From Desertibaculum subflavum (GTDB lineage: Bacteria > Pseudomonadota > Alphaproteobacteria > Ferrovibrionales > Ferrovibrionaceae), in assembly GCA_003576705.1 (NCBI GenBank), contig QOZS01000055.1, positions 1 through 35,043 on the forward strand: a DNA stretch of 35,043 nt. Direction: 5' to 3'. The translations under genes were made by a program, and so were the position numbers. How positions within the stretch are numbered: position 1 is the first letter of the stretch; each line of letters opens with the position of its first letter. Below, piece after piece: positions 20,970 through 28,632 of the stretch. The notes beneath the pieces are model-generated. The model saw only the letters and a program-made list of their open reading frames with translations. It made no database searches and was not told where the DNA came from.

Positions 20970-21060
20970 GTTTCCTCCGGAACTTTCTGCTTCTGCGTGG
21001 CGCGCAGACTGCGCGCGCCACGGCGCGAGGGTCAAGTCAGTGAAACGAATCACCATCAAC

Positions 21061-21147
21061 GTCGTGGCCGGGCTTGACCCGGCCATCCACGGCCATCCGC
21101 ATCACCGTCGCCGACGCGTGGGTGCCCGGGTCAAGCCCGGGCACGAC
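21061..21147. repeat. Palindromic intergenic repeat (REP-like, GLDPAIHG type)
   Basis: Two 26-base arms, 21061-21086 and 21122-21147, are imperfect inverted copies of one another. Each arm is itself nearly palindromic around CCGGGTCAAGCCCGG or its complement. Read on the plus strand the element would encode VAGLDPAIHG and later KPGHDE, hallmark spurious peptides of a repeat family scattered through alphaproteobacterial genomes. It sits in the 214-base gap between the amidase and ThDP enzyme genes and may act as a transcriptional or mRNA boundary. Confidence 0.75.
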
Positions 21148-21183
21148 GAAAAATATAAGGTGCAATGGAGTCGGCGGAGTGCT

Positions 21184-22581
21184 TCACAGCGCCGGCGCGC
21201 GCTTGTGCCAGTCGGTCGCCTTCTGGAAGGCATGGGCGACGCGCAGCACCATGCCGTCCTCGAAGGCGCGGCCGGCGATCTGCAGGTTGAGCGGCAGGCC
21301 CTTCGCCGAGAAGCCGCACGGCACCGAGATCGCGGGTCCACCGGTGATGTTGAACGGCGAGGCGATGCCGCGCGGACCGAAGGCCATGGCGGGTCCCTTC
21401 GCCATCGCCTCGATCTCCGGCGCCGGGGCGGGATAGACGCAGCAGAGCACGGCATCGACATCGCGCATCGCCTCCGTCATGCGCAGTGTCAGCACGCGGC
21501 GGAAGCGCTGCGCGCGCATATATTCCTCCGCCGTCAGCGCCGCGCCGGCGAGCACGCGCATGCGCGTCATCGCCGCGTAGTCCATCGACCGGGTGCGCAG
21601 ATCCTCGCGGTGCACGGCGAAGGCCTCGGCATGCAGGATGGTGCGGCAGCAGGCATCGATCTCGGCGAGCGGCGGCATGTCGAGCTCGCGCGTCTCGGCG
21701 CCGAGCGCCTCGATCGCCCTGACCGCCTCGTCGAACGCCTTGATCTGGGCCGGATCGCCGGTCATGTCGCGCTCGTGCCAGCGGCGCACGACGCCGAGCC
21801 TCAGGCCGCGGATGGAGCGATCCAGGGTGGCGGTGAAGTTCTCCGGCTGGCGGTCGGCCGCGGCGGGGTCGCGCGGATCGGCACCCTGCATCGCGGTCAG
21901 GAGATAGGCGCAGTCCTCGGCGCTGCGCGCCATCGGGCCGACATGGTCGAGCGATTGGGCCAGCGGCATGACGCCGCCGCGGCTGCACAGGCCGTAGGTC
22001 GGCTTGTGGCCGCTGATGCCGCAATAGGCCGCCGGATTGCGGATCGAGCCCGAAGTGTCGGAGCCGAGCGCGGCCGGCACCAGGCGCGCCGCCAGCGCCG
22101 CACCCGAGCCCGAGGACGAGCCGCCGGTGAAATGATCGAGGTTCCACGGATTGCGCGCGGGCGGCCAGGGCAGGTCGAAGCAGGGGCCGCCGGTGGCGAA
22201 TTCATGCGTCGCGAGCTTGCCGAGGGAAATCGCGCCGGCCGCCTTGAGCTTGGCCACTGTGGTGGCGTCCTGCTGGGGCACACGTGCCTTGTAGAGCTTG
22301 GAGTGGCCGGTCGTGGCGACGCCCGCCGTGTCGTAGATGTCCTTGATGGCGAAGGGCACGCCGTGCAGCCGCCCCTGGCTGCGGCCTGCGGCGATCGCCT
22401 CAGTTGCCATCTTCGCAGCGGCCTGCGCCGCTTCCGCGGTCGGATGGATGAAGGCGTTGATCTTCGGATTGAGCTTGTCGATGCGGACGAGCAACGCCTC
22501 GACCAGATCGCTCGGCGAGATTGTCTTCGCGGCGATCGCCTTGGAGGCCTCGGCGACGCCAAGCTCGTGCAACTCGCTCAT
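21184..22581 (-). CDS. Amidase-signature family hydrolase
   Basis: A 465-residue amidase with the full Ser-cisSer-Lys triad: Lys80 in GVPFAIKD, cis-Ser155 in the TGGSSSGSG loop, and nucleophile Ser179 in GSDTSGSIRNPAAYCG. The family includes GatA, AtzE and general acylamidases. The ATG overlaps the stop of a 68-residue GatC/AtzG-like gene (ATGA), the arrangement of amidases that need a small GatC-like partner, for example AtzE with AtzG. There is no GatB gene nearby, so it is unlikely to be the tRNA amidotransferase. The substrate is unknown. Confidence 0.9.
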   Translation of the reverse strand: MSELHELGVAEASKAIAAKTISPSDLVEALLVRIDKLNPKINAFIHPTAEAAQAAAKMATEAIAAGRSQGRLHGVPFAIKDIYDTAGVATTGHSKLYKARVPQQDATTVAKLKAAGAISLGKLATHEFATGGPCFDLPWPPARNPWNLDHFTGGSSSGSGAALAARLVPAALGSDTSGSIRNPAAYCGISGHKPTYGLCSRGGVMPLAQSLDHVGPMARSAEDCAYLLTAMQGADPRDPAAADRQPENFTATLDRSIRGLRLGVVRRWHERDMTGDPAQIKAFDEAVRAIEALGAETRELDMPPLAEIDACCRTILHAEAFAVHREDLRTRSMDYAAMTRMRVLAGAALTAEEYMRAQRFRRVLTLRMTEAMRDVDAVLCCVYPAPAPEIEAMAKGPAMAFGPRGIASPFNITGGPAISVPCGFSAKGLPLNLQIAGRAFEDGMVLRVAHAFQKATDWHKRAPAL

Positions 22582-22784
22582 TGACGCGACACCTTGACCG
22601 GCTCGAACACGACCGCCGGTTCGTCGGCGAGGGAGGCGGCAGCCGGCACCAGCGCCGCCTGCGCCTTCATCACCGCGGCGGCCTGGGCGAATCGGGTCAC
22701 CTCGTCGTCGGGGAGCGAGATTCCGGCGCGGGCCAGGATGGCGCGGGTCTCGTCGAGCGAGAGCGGAGCCGGATCGCCGCTCAT
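22578..22784 (-). CDS. Small GatC/AtzG-like protein (DUF4089-like)
   Basis: A 68-residue protein starting MSGDPAPLSLDETRAILA. One or two helices in the N-terminal half are followed by a C-terminal segment containing DEPAVVFEP, which resembles the extended end of GatC/AtzG-type proteins that wrap around their amidase partner. Both ends are translationally coupled: its ATG overlaps the stop of the GlsB-like gene and its TGA overlaps the amidase ATG. An upstream ATG at 22808 (MARHQGTA) lies inside the preceding gene and is less likely. The assignment rests on size, motif and position, not on a search. Confidence 0.65.
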   Translation of the reverse strand: MSGDPAPLSLDETRAILARAGISLPDDEVTRFAQAAAVMKAQAALVPAAASLADEPAVVFEPVKVSRQ

Positions 22785-23035
22785 CGCCGTGCCTTGATGG
22801 CGCGCCACACCACCAGCAGCACGACCGAGCCGCCGATGGCGATGAGCAGGCTGCGGATATTGAAGCCGGTCACGTCGCCGAGGCCGAGCGTGGTGGCGAT
22901 GAAGCCGCCGAGAACGGCGCCGACGATGCCGATGATGATCGTGATGATGAACCCGCCGGGATCGTTGCCCGGCATCAGGAACTTGGCGATCGCGCCGGCG
23001 ATCAGCCCCATCACGATCCAGGAGAGTATGCCCAT
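22781..23035 (-). CDS. GlsB/YeaQ/YmgE family membrane protein
   Basis: An 84-residue protein with three transmembrane helices, starting MGILSWIVMGLIAGAIAKFL. It contains the Gly-rich GNDPGGFIITIIIGIVGAVLGG core of the transglycosylase-associated/GlsB stress-response family. The function of the family is not established; members are often induced by envelope or osmotic stress. It begins 10 bases after the SDR stop and its TGA overlaps the start of the GatC-like gene. Its place inside a metabolic operon is unexpected. Confidence 0.9.
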   Translation of the reverse strand: MGILSWIVMGLIAGAIAKFLMPGNDPGGFIITIIIGIVGAVLGGFIATTLGLGDVTGFNIRSLLIAIGGSVVLLVVWRAIKARR

Positions 23036-23045
23036 CTCGACCTCC

Positions 23046-23843
23046 TCAGCTCAGCTTGAGTGCGCCGCCGGCGAAAGGATGCGTGGAAGAAAGCCCGCCG
23101 TCCACCGCATAGGCCTGGCCGTTGACATAAGATGCGTCGTCGGAGGCGAGGAACAGCGCCATGGCGGCGATCTCCTCCGGCCGGCCGGCGCGCCGCATCG
23201 GATTGAGCTGCCCGATCTTGCCCTCGCTGCCGCGGGCGCGTGCCCCGTCGAAGATCGGCTTGGTCATGCCGGTCTCGATCAGTCCCGGGCAAACCGCATT
23301 GACGCGTACGCCGGTGCCGTAGAGCGCGTTGGCCGCGGTCTGCGCCAGGCTGATCACGCCGGCCTTGCTCGAAGCATAGGCGCTCATGCCGGCATTGGCG
23401 CGGAGCCCCGCGACCGAAGCCGTCATCACGATCGAGCCCCCGCCCTGCTTCACCATCAGCGGCGCGGCATGGCGGATGGCAAGGAACGGCCCGATCAGGT
23501 TGATGCGCAGGATCTCGTTCCAGTACGCCACGGTCTGCTCAAGCAGCGGCGTGCCGCCGCCGGAGACCCCGGCATTGGCATAGACCACGTCGATGCCGCC
23601 GAACTCGGCCACGCAGCGCTCGACATAGGCCTTCACCGCTGCCTCGTCGCCGGCATCGGCGGCCTGCGCGACCGCGGTGCCGCCCGCCTGCCGGATAGCG
23701 GCGAGCGTGCCTTCCAGCGCCTCGGCGACCCGGTCGACGCAGACCACCTTCGCCCCCTCCTTGGCGAACAGCACGGCGCTGGCGCGCCCGATTCCGCTGG
23801 CGGCGCCGGTCACCACCGCCCGCTTCCCCTGCAATCGGCCCAT
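23046..23843 (-). CDS. Short-chain dehydrogenase/reductase (SDR)
   Basis: A 265-residue classical SDR. The cofactor loop is TGAASGIGR (residues 12-20), Asp37 after beta-2 (CVDR) favours NAD(H), NAG is at 90-92, and the catalytic Ser143, Tyr156 and Lys160 (YASSK) are all present. The C-terminal part contains DDASYVNGQAYAVDGG, typical of the family. It is first in the SDR-GlsB-GatC-like-amidase group and has a strong GGAGGAG before the ATG. It probably oxidises or reduces a secondary alcohol/ketone; the substrate cannot be read from sequence. Confidence 0.92.
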   Translation of the reverse strand: MGRLQGKRAVVTGAASGIGRASAVLFAKEGAKVVCVDRVAEALEGTLAAIRQAGGTAVAQAADAGDEAAVKAYVERCVAEFGGIDVVYANAGVSGGGTPLLEQTVAYWNEILRINLIGPFLAIRHAAPLMVKQGGGSIVMTASVAGLRANAGMSAYASSKAGVISLAQTAANALYGTGVRVNAVCPGLIETGMTKPIFDGARARGSEGKIGQLNPMRRAGRPEEIAAMALFLASDDASYVNGQAYAVDGGLSSTHPFAGGALKLS

Positions 23844-24041
23844 CGTCTCCTCCTGTGATCCGATTCCGCACTCTAGCCCGGCCCCGCTGGTGTGGCAGAT
23901 CGGTCAACTTTCGCCCTCATGCCGCGTTTCTGACCAGCGTGTCTCTTGCGTCGGCGCCGACCGCTCCATACTCTACCTATATGGCGCGTCGCGTCGGCAA
24001 ACACGAGATATAGCCATACAGGTATCAAAGGGATCGGACCG

Positions 24042-24545
24042 ATGAGCCTTCGCCGCCACATCGAATCGAGCCGCGAAGACGACAATGCCCTCGACCTCGT
24101 CGAGCGTCTGGTCAGCCAGAACGAATGGCCGTTCGAGCGCCAGGGCGATGACGAACTGGTCTGCGGGGTGGGCGGCCATTGGGCCGAGTACCAGCTCTGG
24201 TTCTCCCGCCGGGCCGAGGGCAATGCCCTGCAATTTTCCTGCGCCTTCGATCTGCGCACGCCCACGGCGCGCCGGCGCGACCTGCACAGCCTGCTGGTGC
24301 TGGTCAACGAGAAGCTGTGGCTCGGCCATTTCGACATGTGGGAGGATGACGGGCTGATCGTGTACCGTCACACCATGCTGTTGCCGGAGGGGCCGCCGCC
24401 GATGCGCGCGCTGGAGCAGGTGGTGGAGAATGCGCTCAGCGAGTGCGAGCGCTTCTACCCGGCCTTCCAGTTCGCCATCTGGGGCGGCAAGGGCCCGAAG
24501 GAAGCGATCGCCGCCGCCATGATCGAGACGGCCGGCGAGGCATAG
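24042..24545 (+). CDS. YbjN domain-containing protein
   Basis: A 167-residue protein starting MSLRRHIESSREDDNALDLV. It has the alpha/beta composition of YbjN-domain proteins, which have a type III secretion chaperone-like fold: VERLVSQNEWPFERQ near residues 20-34, then ADYxLWFS-like and CAFDLRTP strands, and a C-terminal helix after FAIWGGKGP. In Alphaproteobacteria this gene commonly lies directly before proC, as here. An upstream in-frame extension to 23946 contains no homologous-looking sequence and is rejected. The molecular role of the family is not firmly known. Confidence 0.85.
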   Translation: MSLRRHIESSREDDNALDLVERLVSQNEWPFERQGDDELVCGVGGHWAEYQLWFSRRAEGNALQFSCAFDLRTPTARRRDLHSLLVLVNEKLWLGHFDMWEDDGLIVYRHTMLLPEGPPPMRALEQVVENALSECERFYPAFQFAIWGGKGPKEAIAAAMIETAGEA

Positions 24546-24595
24546 GCGGCTCGGCATCGGCGGCGAAGCCTGGGAAGCATGGGCGGAGAGGAAAC

Positions 24596-25426
24596 ATGAG
24601 CAGTGCGGCACAGGCCGGCACGCGCATCCTGCTGGTGGGTTGCGGCAAGATGGGCGGCGCCATGCTGGACGGCTGGCTGGCCCGCGGGATGAAGCCGGAA
24701 GACGCCGTCGTGGTCGAGCCGTCCCAGGGGGCCGCCGCGATCGCCCGCGCCAAGGGCATCGCCGTGTTCGCCCGGTCGGACGAGGTGCCGGCGAGCTTCA
24801 TGCCGGACATCGTGCTGATCGCCGTGAAGCCGCAGAGCATGGCGGAGGCGGCACCGCCGCTCCGCCGCTTCGCCGGCACCGGTGCGACCTATCTCTCCAT
24901 TGCCGCCGGCAAGACCATCGCCGGATTCGAGGCGGCGCTCGGCCCGGGCACGGCCATCGTGCGCGCCATGCCGAACACGCCGGCGGCAGTCGGCCGCGGC
25001 ATCACCGTGCTCTGTGCCAATGCCAACGTGACGGCGGCGGCGCGCGAGACCTGCGGCGAGCTGTTGCGCGCCGTCGGCGAAGTCGCCTGGGTGGAGGACG
25101 AGGCGCTGATGGACCCGGTGACGGCGGTCTCCGGCTCGGGCCCCGCCTATGTGTTCCTGCTGATCGAGGAGCTGGCGGCGGCCGGCGTGGCGGCCGGCCT
25201 GAAGCCGGATCTCGCCATGCAGCTGGCCCGCGCCACCGTCAGCGGGGCCGGCGAACTGGCCCGCCAGGCGGCCGAGAGCCCGACCGAGCTGCGCAAGAAC
25301 GTCACTAGCCCGGGCGGCACGACGCAGGCGGCGCTGGAGGTACTGATGGCGCCGGACGGCCTCAAGCCCTTGATGACGCGCGCGGTCGCGGCGGCGACCC
25401 GGCGCAGCCGCGAGCTTGCCGGCTAG
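24596..25426 (+). CDS. proC: Pyrroline-5-carboxylate reductase
   Basis: A 276-residue NAD(P)H-dependent enzyme for the last step of proline synthesis. The Rossmann loop is LLVGCGKMGGAMLDGWL (about residues 12-28). Family signatures AMPNTPAAVGRGIT, VSGSGPAYVFLLIEEL and NVTSPGGTTQAALEVL follow in the usual order. The start at 24596 has GGAGAGGA 4 bases upstream; longer in-frame readings run through the ybjN-like gene and are not real. It is 50 bases after the YbjN-domain gene and 24 before a TetR-type gene. Confidence 0.96.
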   Translation: MSSAAQAGTRILLVGCGKMGGAMLDGWLARGMKPEDAVVVEPSQGAAAIARAKGIAVFARSDEVPASFMPDIVLIAVKPQSMAEAAPPLRRFAGTGATYLSIAAGKTIAGFEAALGPGTAIVRAMPNTPAAVGRGITVLCANANVTAAARETCGELLRAVGEVAWVEDEALMDPVTAVSGSGPAYVFLLIEELAAAGVAAGLKPDLAMQLARATVSGAGELARQAAESPTELRKNVTSPGGTTQAALEVLMAPDGLKPLMTRAVAAATRRSRELAG

Positions 25427-25450
25427 CGGGCTGGCCCCTACCTTCGCCGC

Positions 25451-26080
25451 ATGGCGGCAAACAAGACCAGGCGCAAGAAGACGGCCGACGCACCGCGCGA
25501 CGCGGTGGAAGTCGCGCTCGGCCTGTTCGAGGCGCGCGGCTATGCCGCCGTCGCGCTGGCCGACATCGCGGAATCGGCCGGGCTCTCGCTCGCCGCGCTG
25601 CTCCGCCAGCATCCCGGCAAAAGCGCGCTGATCGCCACGTGGCTCGGCCGGATCGATGCCGGCATGCTCGATGCCGCCAAGACCGCCGAGGACGAGACGC
25701 CGCGCGATCGCCTGTTCGAGGTAATCATGGCCCGGCTCGACCTGCTGGCGCCGAGGAAGCCCTTGATCCGCGCATTGGGCCGGAGCGCGTTGTGCGATCC
25801 CGACCTTGCCTGCACCTTGGCGCTGGCGCTGCGCCGGTCGCTGCGCTGGATGCTGGCCGCGGCACGGATCGAGACGGAAGGCCTGCGCGGCTTCGTCGTT
25901 CGCCGCGGTCTGTCGGCGATCTATGCCGACACGATCCGGGTCTGGCTCGCCGATCCGTCGGAGGATGCCGCGCGAACGATGGCGCATCTCGACAAGCGAT
26001 TGCGCCAAGCGGCAGGCCTGCTCGGCCGGTTGCCCCGACGCGGCGGCACGACCGCCGAAACCGTCACCGATACGCATTAA
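25451..26080 (+). CDS. TetR-family transcriptional regulator
   Basis: A 209-residue protein with an N-terminal helix-turn-helix domain: ALGLFEARGYAAVALADIAE (about residues 22-41) followed by the recognition region SAGLSLAALLRQHPGKSALI. The C-terminal ligand domain is helical and unlike any I can name. Residues about 75-130 (LFEVIMARLDLL, PLIRALGRSALCDPDLA) also recall ubiquinone-related COQ9-like proteins, which share this fold, so that is an alternative. It could regulate itself, proC or the phasin gene that starts 131 bases downstream. Confidence 0.75.
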   Translation: MAANKTRRKKTADAPRDAVEVALGLFEARGYAAVALADIAESAGLSLAALLRQHPGKSALIATWLGRIDAGMLDAAKTAEDETPRDRLFEVIMARLDLLAPRKPLIRALGRSALCDPDLACTLALALRRSLRWMLAAARIETEGLRGFVVRRGLSAIYADTIRVWLADPSEDAARTMAHLDKRLRQAAGLLGRLPRRGGTTAETVTDTH

Positions 26081-26092
26081 ATCATAAACATT

Positions 26093-26108
26093 TGCGTCGC
26101 TTGACGCA
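26093..26108. promoter_or_regulatory. Palindrome overlapping the phasin -35 region
   Basis: TGCGTC-GCTT-GACGCA is a perfect 6+6 inverted repeat that shares bases with the TTGACG -35 candidate. A repressor bound here would block RNA polymerase. Candidates are the adjacent TetR-like protein or a PhaR-type regulator, whose known sites also begin TGC and end GCA. The identity of the factor is inference. Confidence 0.4.
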
Positions 26109-26129
26109 TCCGGTCACGCGGCGGACAAT
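26101..26129 (+). promoter_or_regulatory. Candidate promoter of the phasin gene
   Basis: TTGACG (5/6 to -35) and GACAAT (4/6 to -10) are separated by 17 bases. They lie 83 bases before the phasin ATG in the only sizeable gap upstream of it. The palindrome at 26093-26108 overlaps the -35 element. Confidence 0.5.
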
Positions 26130-26211
26130 GCCTGTGCTCTTCTTCGACCTCGCGAGCGGTCGATCAGGACCAGATCCCGCTTCCCATTCACGCCCGGCAC
26201 GGGGGACGACC

Positions 26212-26643
26212 ATGGCAGCCAACGGTTCCGCATTCCCCAATTTCGATCCGACCAAGATGTTCAAGGATCTGCCGATGAGCGGCGGATTCGACATGGAAAA
26301 GCTGAGCCAGATGCATGCCCGCAATGTTGAGGCCATGCAGACGGCGAATCAGCTGGCGACCGACGGCTTTCAGACCGTGGCGCGCCGCCAGGCCGAGATC
26401 ATGAAGGACGCGATGGAGCAGTTCTCCGGCGCGATGAAGGACATGATGAGCGCCAACGGCACCGACAAGAGCGGCACCAAGCAGGCCGAGATCGCCAAGC
26501 AGATGATGGAGAAGGCGGTCGGCAACGTGCGCGAGCTGACCGAGCTCGCCACCAAGGCGCAGTCGGAGGCTTTCGACGTGCTCACCAAGCGCTGGATGGC
26601 GAGCCTGGAAGAAGCCCGCGACGTCTTCGCCAAGCGGGGTTAG
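26212..26643 (+). CDS. Phasin family protein
   Basis: A 143-residue, nearly all-helical protein that coats polyhydroxyalkanoate granules. Starting MAANGSAFPNFDPTKMF, it has amphipathic helices without a signal peptide: HARNVEAMQTANQLATDGFQ, RRQAEIMKDAMEQFS and KAQSEAFDVLTKRW. Length and the NVEAMQTANQ/EAFDVLTKR patterns match the alphaproteobacterial phasin family. GGGGGA precedes the ATG. It implies that the host stores polyhydroxyalkanoate, though no synthase gene is in the window. Confidence 0.9.
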   Translation: MAANGSAFPNFDPTKMFKDLPMSGGFDMEKLSQMHARNVEAMQTANQLATDGFQTVARRQAEIMKDAMEQFSGAMKDMMSANGTDKSGTKQAEIAKQMMEKAVGNVRELTELATKAQSEAFDVLTKRWMASLEEARDVFAKRG

Positions 26644-26654
26644 GCCGCGACCGA

Positions 26655-27608
26655 TCAGAAGAATTCGCCGCGCCGGAGCGCGGCGAGGCTGCGCATGGCG
26701 AGGAAGGCGATCAGCGCCGTCGCCAGCGCGAGCAGGCTGATGGCCAGCCAGGCGATCCCCGCCGACGGATAGATCTCGGCATAGCGCAGCGCCGCGGCGG
26801 CGAGCGCCGCCGATGGGAAACTCATCGCCCACCAGGGCACGCCGAACGGCGCCTGCGCGATCCGCGGCGCCATGCTGAGCGCGAGCGCGGCGAAGAAGAC
26901 GGCACCGCCGAACAGGATATGCGCCGGGGCGCCGGCATTGCCGCCGGCCAGTATGTCGAGCGCGGTGAAGCCGACCGCGGGCGGCGCGATCAGGATGCAG
27001 ATCGTCGGCGTGGCCGGCGCCGGCACCACCGCCTCGAAGACCAGGCGCTGCACCACCATCGGCATCAGGAACAGCCAGGCCACGATGCCGGTGCCGAACA
27101 GGATCCACGAGGCACCGGCGAAGCCGAGCGGCGCGCCGGCGATCGGCGCCACGATGCAGCCCACCACGGGCACGAACCAAGCCGGGTTGGCCGCCTCGCG
27201 CGGCGTCGCCCGCACGATCCAGCCGCGCACCGCGGCGATCGCCGCCAGGTATTCGCCGGCGGCGCCGACGATCCAGAGCGCCCGCGCCGCGTCCGGCGCA
27301 TGTGGCGTCAAGCCGGCGGCCAGCAGCAAAGCGGAGATGGCGATCGCAGCGAAGAAGCTGCCGGCCAGCGGATGCACGAACTCCGCCGCCACCGCCGTGC
27401 GATGACGCAGCAGCTTGGCGGCATAGGCGAGCAGAACGACGGCAAAAACCAGGGCAGCCAACAGCAGGAGCGTCTCGCCGACCGCCGGCGGGGCGCCGAT
27501 CGCGGCGGCAGCGCGACGCCAGGCGAGGCCGAGCCCAGCGAGGCCCATCACGGCCCCGAACAGCGCCACGGGCAGGCGCTGCAGCAGCAGCGGGCGCGGC
27601 GCGCTCAT
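26655..27608 (-). CDS. TDT/SLAC1-family membrane transporter
   Basis: A 317-residue integral membrane protein with about ten helices, resembling the tellurite-resistance/dicarboxylate transporter (TehA, SLAC1) family. Recognisable segments are LPVALFGAVMGLAGLGLAWR at the N-terminus and VPWWAMSFPSAALAAAALRY near the C-terminus, the latter typical of the last pair of helices. Members are anion channels or C4-dicarboxylate/sulfite exporters; the substrate here is unknown. Its start overlaps the stop of the LLM oxidoreductase gene (ATGA), so the two are coupled. Confidence 0.85.
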   Translation of the reverse strand: MSAPRPLLLQRLPVALFGAVMGLAGLGLAWRRAAAAIGAPPAVGETLLLLAALVFAVVLLAYAAKLLRHRTAVAAEFVHPLAGSFFAAIAISALLLAAGLTPHAPDAARALWIVGAAGEYLAAIAAVRGWIVRATPREAANPAWFVPVVGCIVAPIAGAPLGFAGASWILFGTGIVAWLFLMPMVVQRLVFEAVVPAPATPTICILIAPPAVGFTALDILAGGNAGAPAHILFGGAVFFAALALSMAPRIAQAPFGVPWWAMSFPSAALAAAALRYAEIYPSAGIAWLAISLLALATALIAFLAMRSLAALRRGEFF

Positions 27609-28618
27609 CCCGGCACGAGAGAGAACGCCTCGGCCAGCAGCTCGTAGGAACGGCGGCGCGCGGCGGGATCATGCGTGATGGTGACAATGACAAGCTCGTC
27701 GACGCCGTATTCGCCCGCCATCGCCTCGAGCCGCGTCTTCACCTGCCCGATCGCGCCGATGATCGAGCGGCCGGATTGCTGGCGGATATAGTCGAGTTCC
27801 GCGGCAGAGTAGCTCTGCGCCAGCGCCTCGTCGGGCGAGGGATAGGCGCCGACATGGCCGCGCGCATGGCGCAGCAGCCAGAGGCGCCGGCTGGCGCCCA
27901 GATATTCCGCCTCCGCCTCGGTTTCTGCCGCGATCACGAAGATCGCCGCCGAGGCGCGCGGCGATGGATAGCGCTCGGACGGCTTGTAGTAGCGCCGATA
28001 GGCCTTCACCACCTCGGCGCCGGAGGCGCCGGCGATGAACTGCGCGAAGCAGAACGGCAGGCCGAAATGCGCCGCATAGGCCGCACCGCCATCGGACGAG
28101 CCGAGCATCCAGATCTCCGGGACGGACGGTCCAGCCGGCTGCGCCACCACACGCTCGAACGGATGGCCCTGCGGCATCCGGCCGGCGAGCCAGCCCTGCA
28201 GATCCGCGAGCTGCTGCGGAAATTCGTCGCCGCCGAAATTGCGCGCCTCAGGCCTGAGCGCCAGCGCGGTGATGTGATCCGAGCCGGGCGCGCGGCCGAG
28301 CCCGAGATCGATGCGGCCGGGATAGAGCGTCTCCAGCACCCGGAAGGCCTCGGCCACCTTGTAGGCGCTGTAATGCGGCAGCATCACGCCGCCGGAGCCG
28401 ACGCGGATGGTCGAGGTATGCGCCGCCACCGCGGCGATCAGCACTTCCGGCGCGCTGCCGGCCAGCCCCGCCGAGGAATGATGCTCGGCCAGCCAGTAGC
28501 GGCGATAGCCGAGCCGCTCGCAGGCTTGCGCCAGTTCGATCGTCTCGCGGATCGCCGCCGCCGCGGTGGAGCCGGAGCGGATCGGCGACTGATCCAGCAC
28601 GGAGAGAGCGAACGTCAC
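27605..28618 (-). CDS. LLM-class flavin-dependent oxidoreductase (bacterial luciferase-like)
   Basis: A 337-residue TIM-barrel flavoprotein starting MTFALSVLDQSPIRSG. The N-terminal strand plus RYWLAEHHSS, VGSGGVMLPHYSAYKVAE and GRIDLGLGRAPGSD are characteristic of the MsnO8-like luciferase subgroup. It uses reduced FMN from a separate reductase, which is not seen here. It begins with GTG at 28618, 10 bases after the rlmJ stop, inside a 14-base tandem duplication (see findings). Its stop overlaps the start of the transporter gene. The substrate is unknown. Confidence 0.9.
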   Translation of the reverse strand: MTFALSVLDQSPIRSGSTAAAAIRETIELAQACERLGYRRYWLAEHHSSAGLAGSAPEVLIAAVAAHTSTIRVGSGGVMLPHYSAYKVAEAFRVLETLYPGRIDLGLGRAPGSDHITALALRPEARNFGGDEFPQQLADLQGWLAGRMPQGHPFERVVAQPAGPSVPEIWMLGSSDGGAAYAAHFGLPFCFAQFIAGASGAEVVKAYRRYYKPSERYPSPRASAAIFVIAAETEAEAEYLGASRRLWLLRHARGHVGAYPSPDEALAQSYSAAELDYIRQQSGRSIIGAIGQVKTRLEAMAGEYGVDELVIVTITHDPAARRRSYELLAEAFSLVPG

Positions 28619-28632
28619 GGGGCGAACGTCAC
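28608..28632. repeat. 14-base-period duplication at the rlmJ/LLM junction
   Basis: GCGAACGTCAC occurs at 28608-28618 and again at 28622-28632. On the minus strand each copy reads GTGACGTTCGC. The upstream copy overlaps the rlmJ stop as GTGA; the downstream copy supplies the GTG that starts the LLM gene. Confidence 0.8.

Noticed and set aside
20970..21086. N-terminal extension of the ThDP enzyme to 21086
   Set aside because: The extension reads through the palindromic repeat (MAGSSPATT) and the ATG at 20969 has an excellent GGAGGAAA site.
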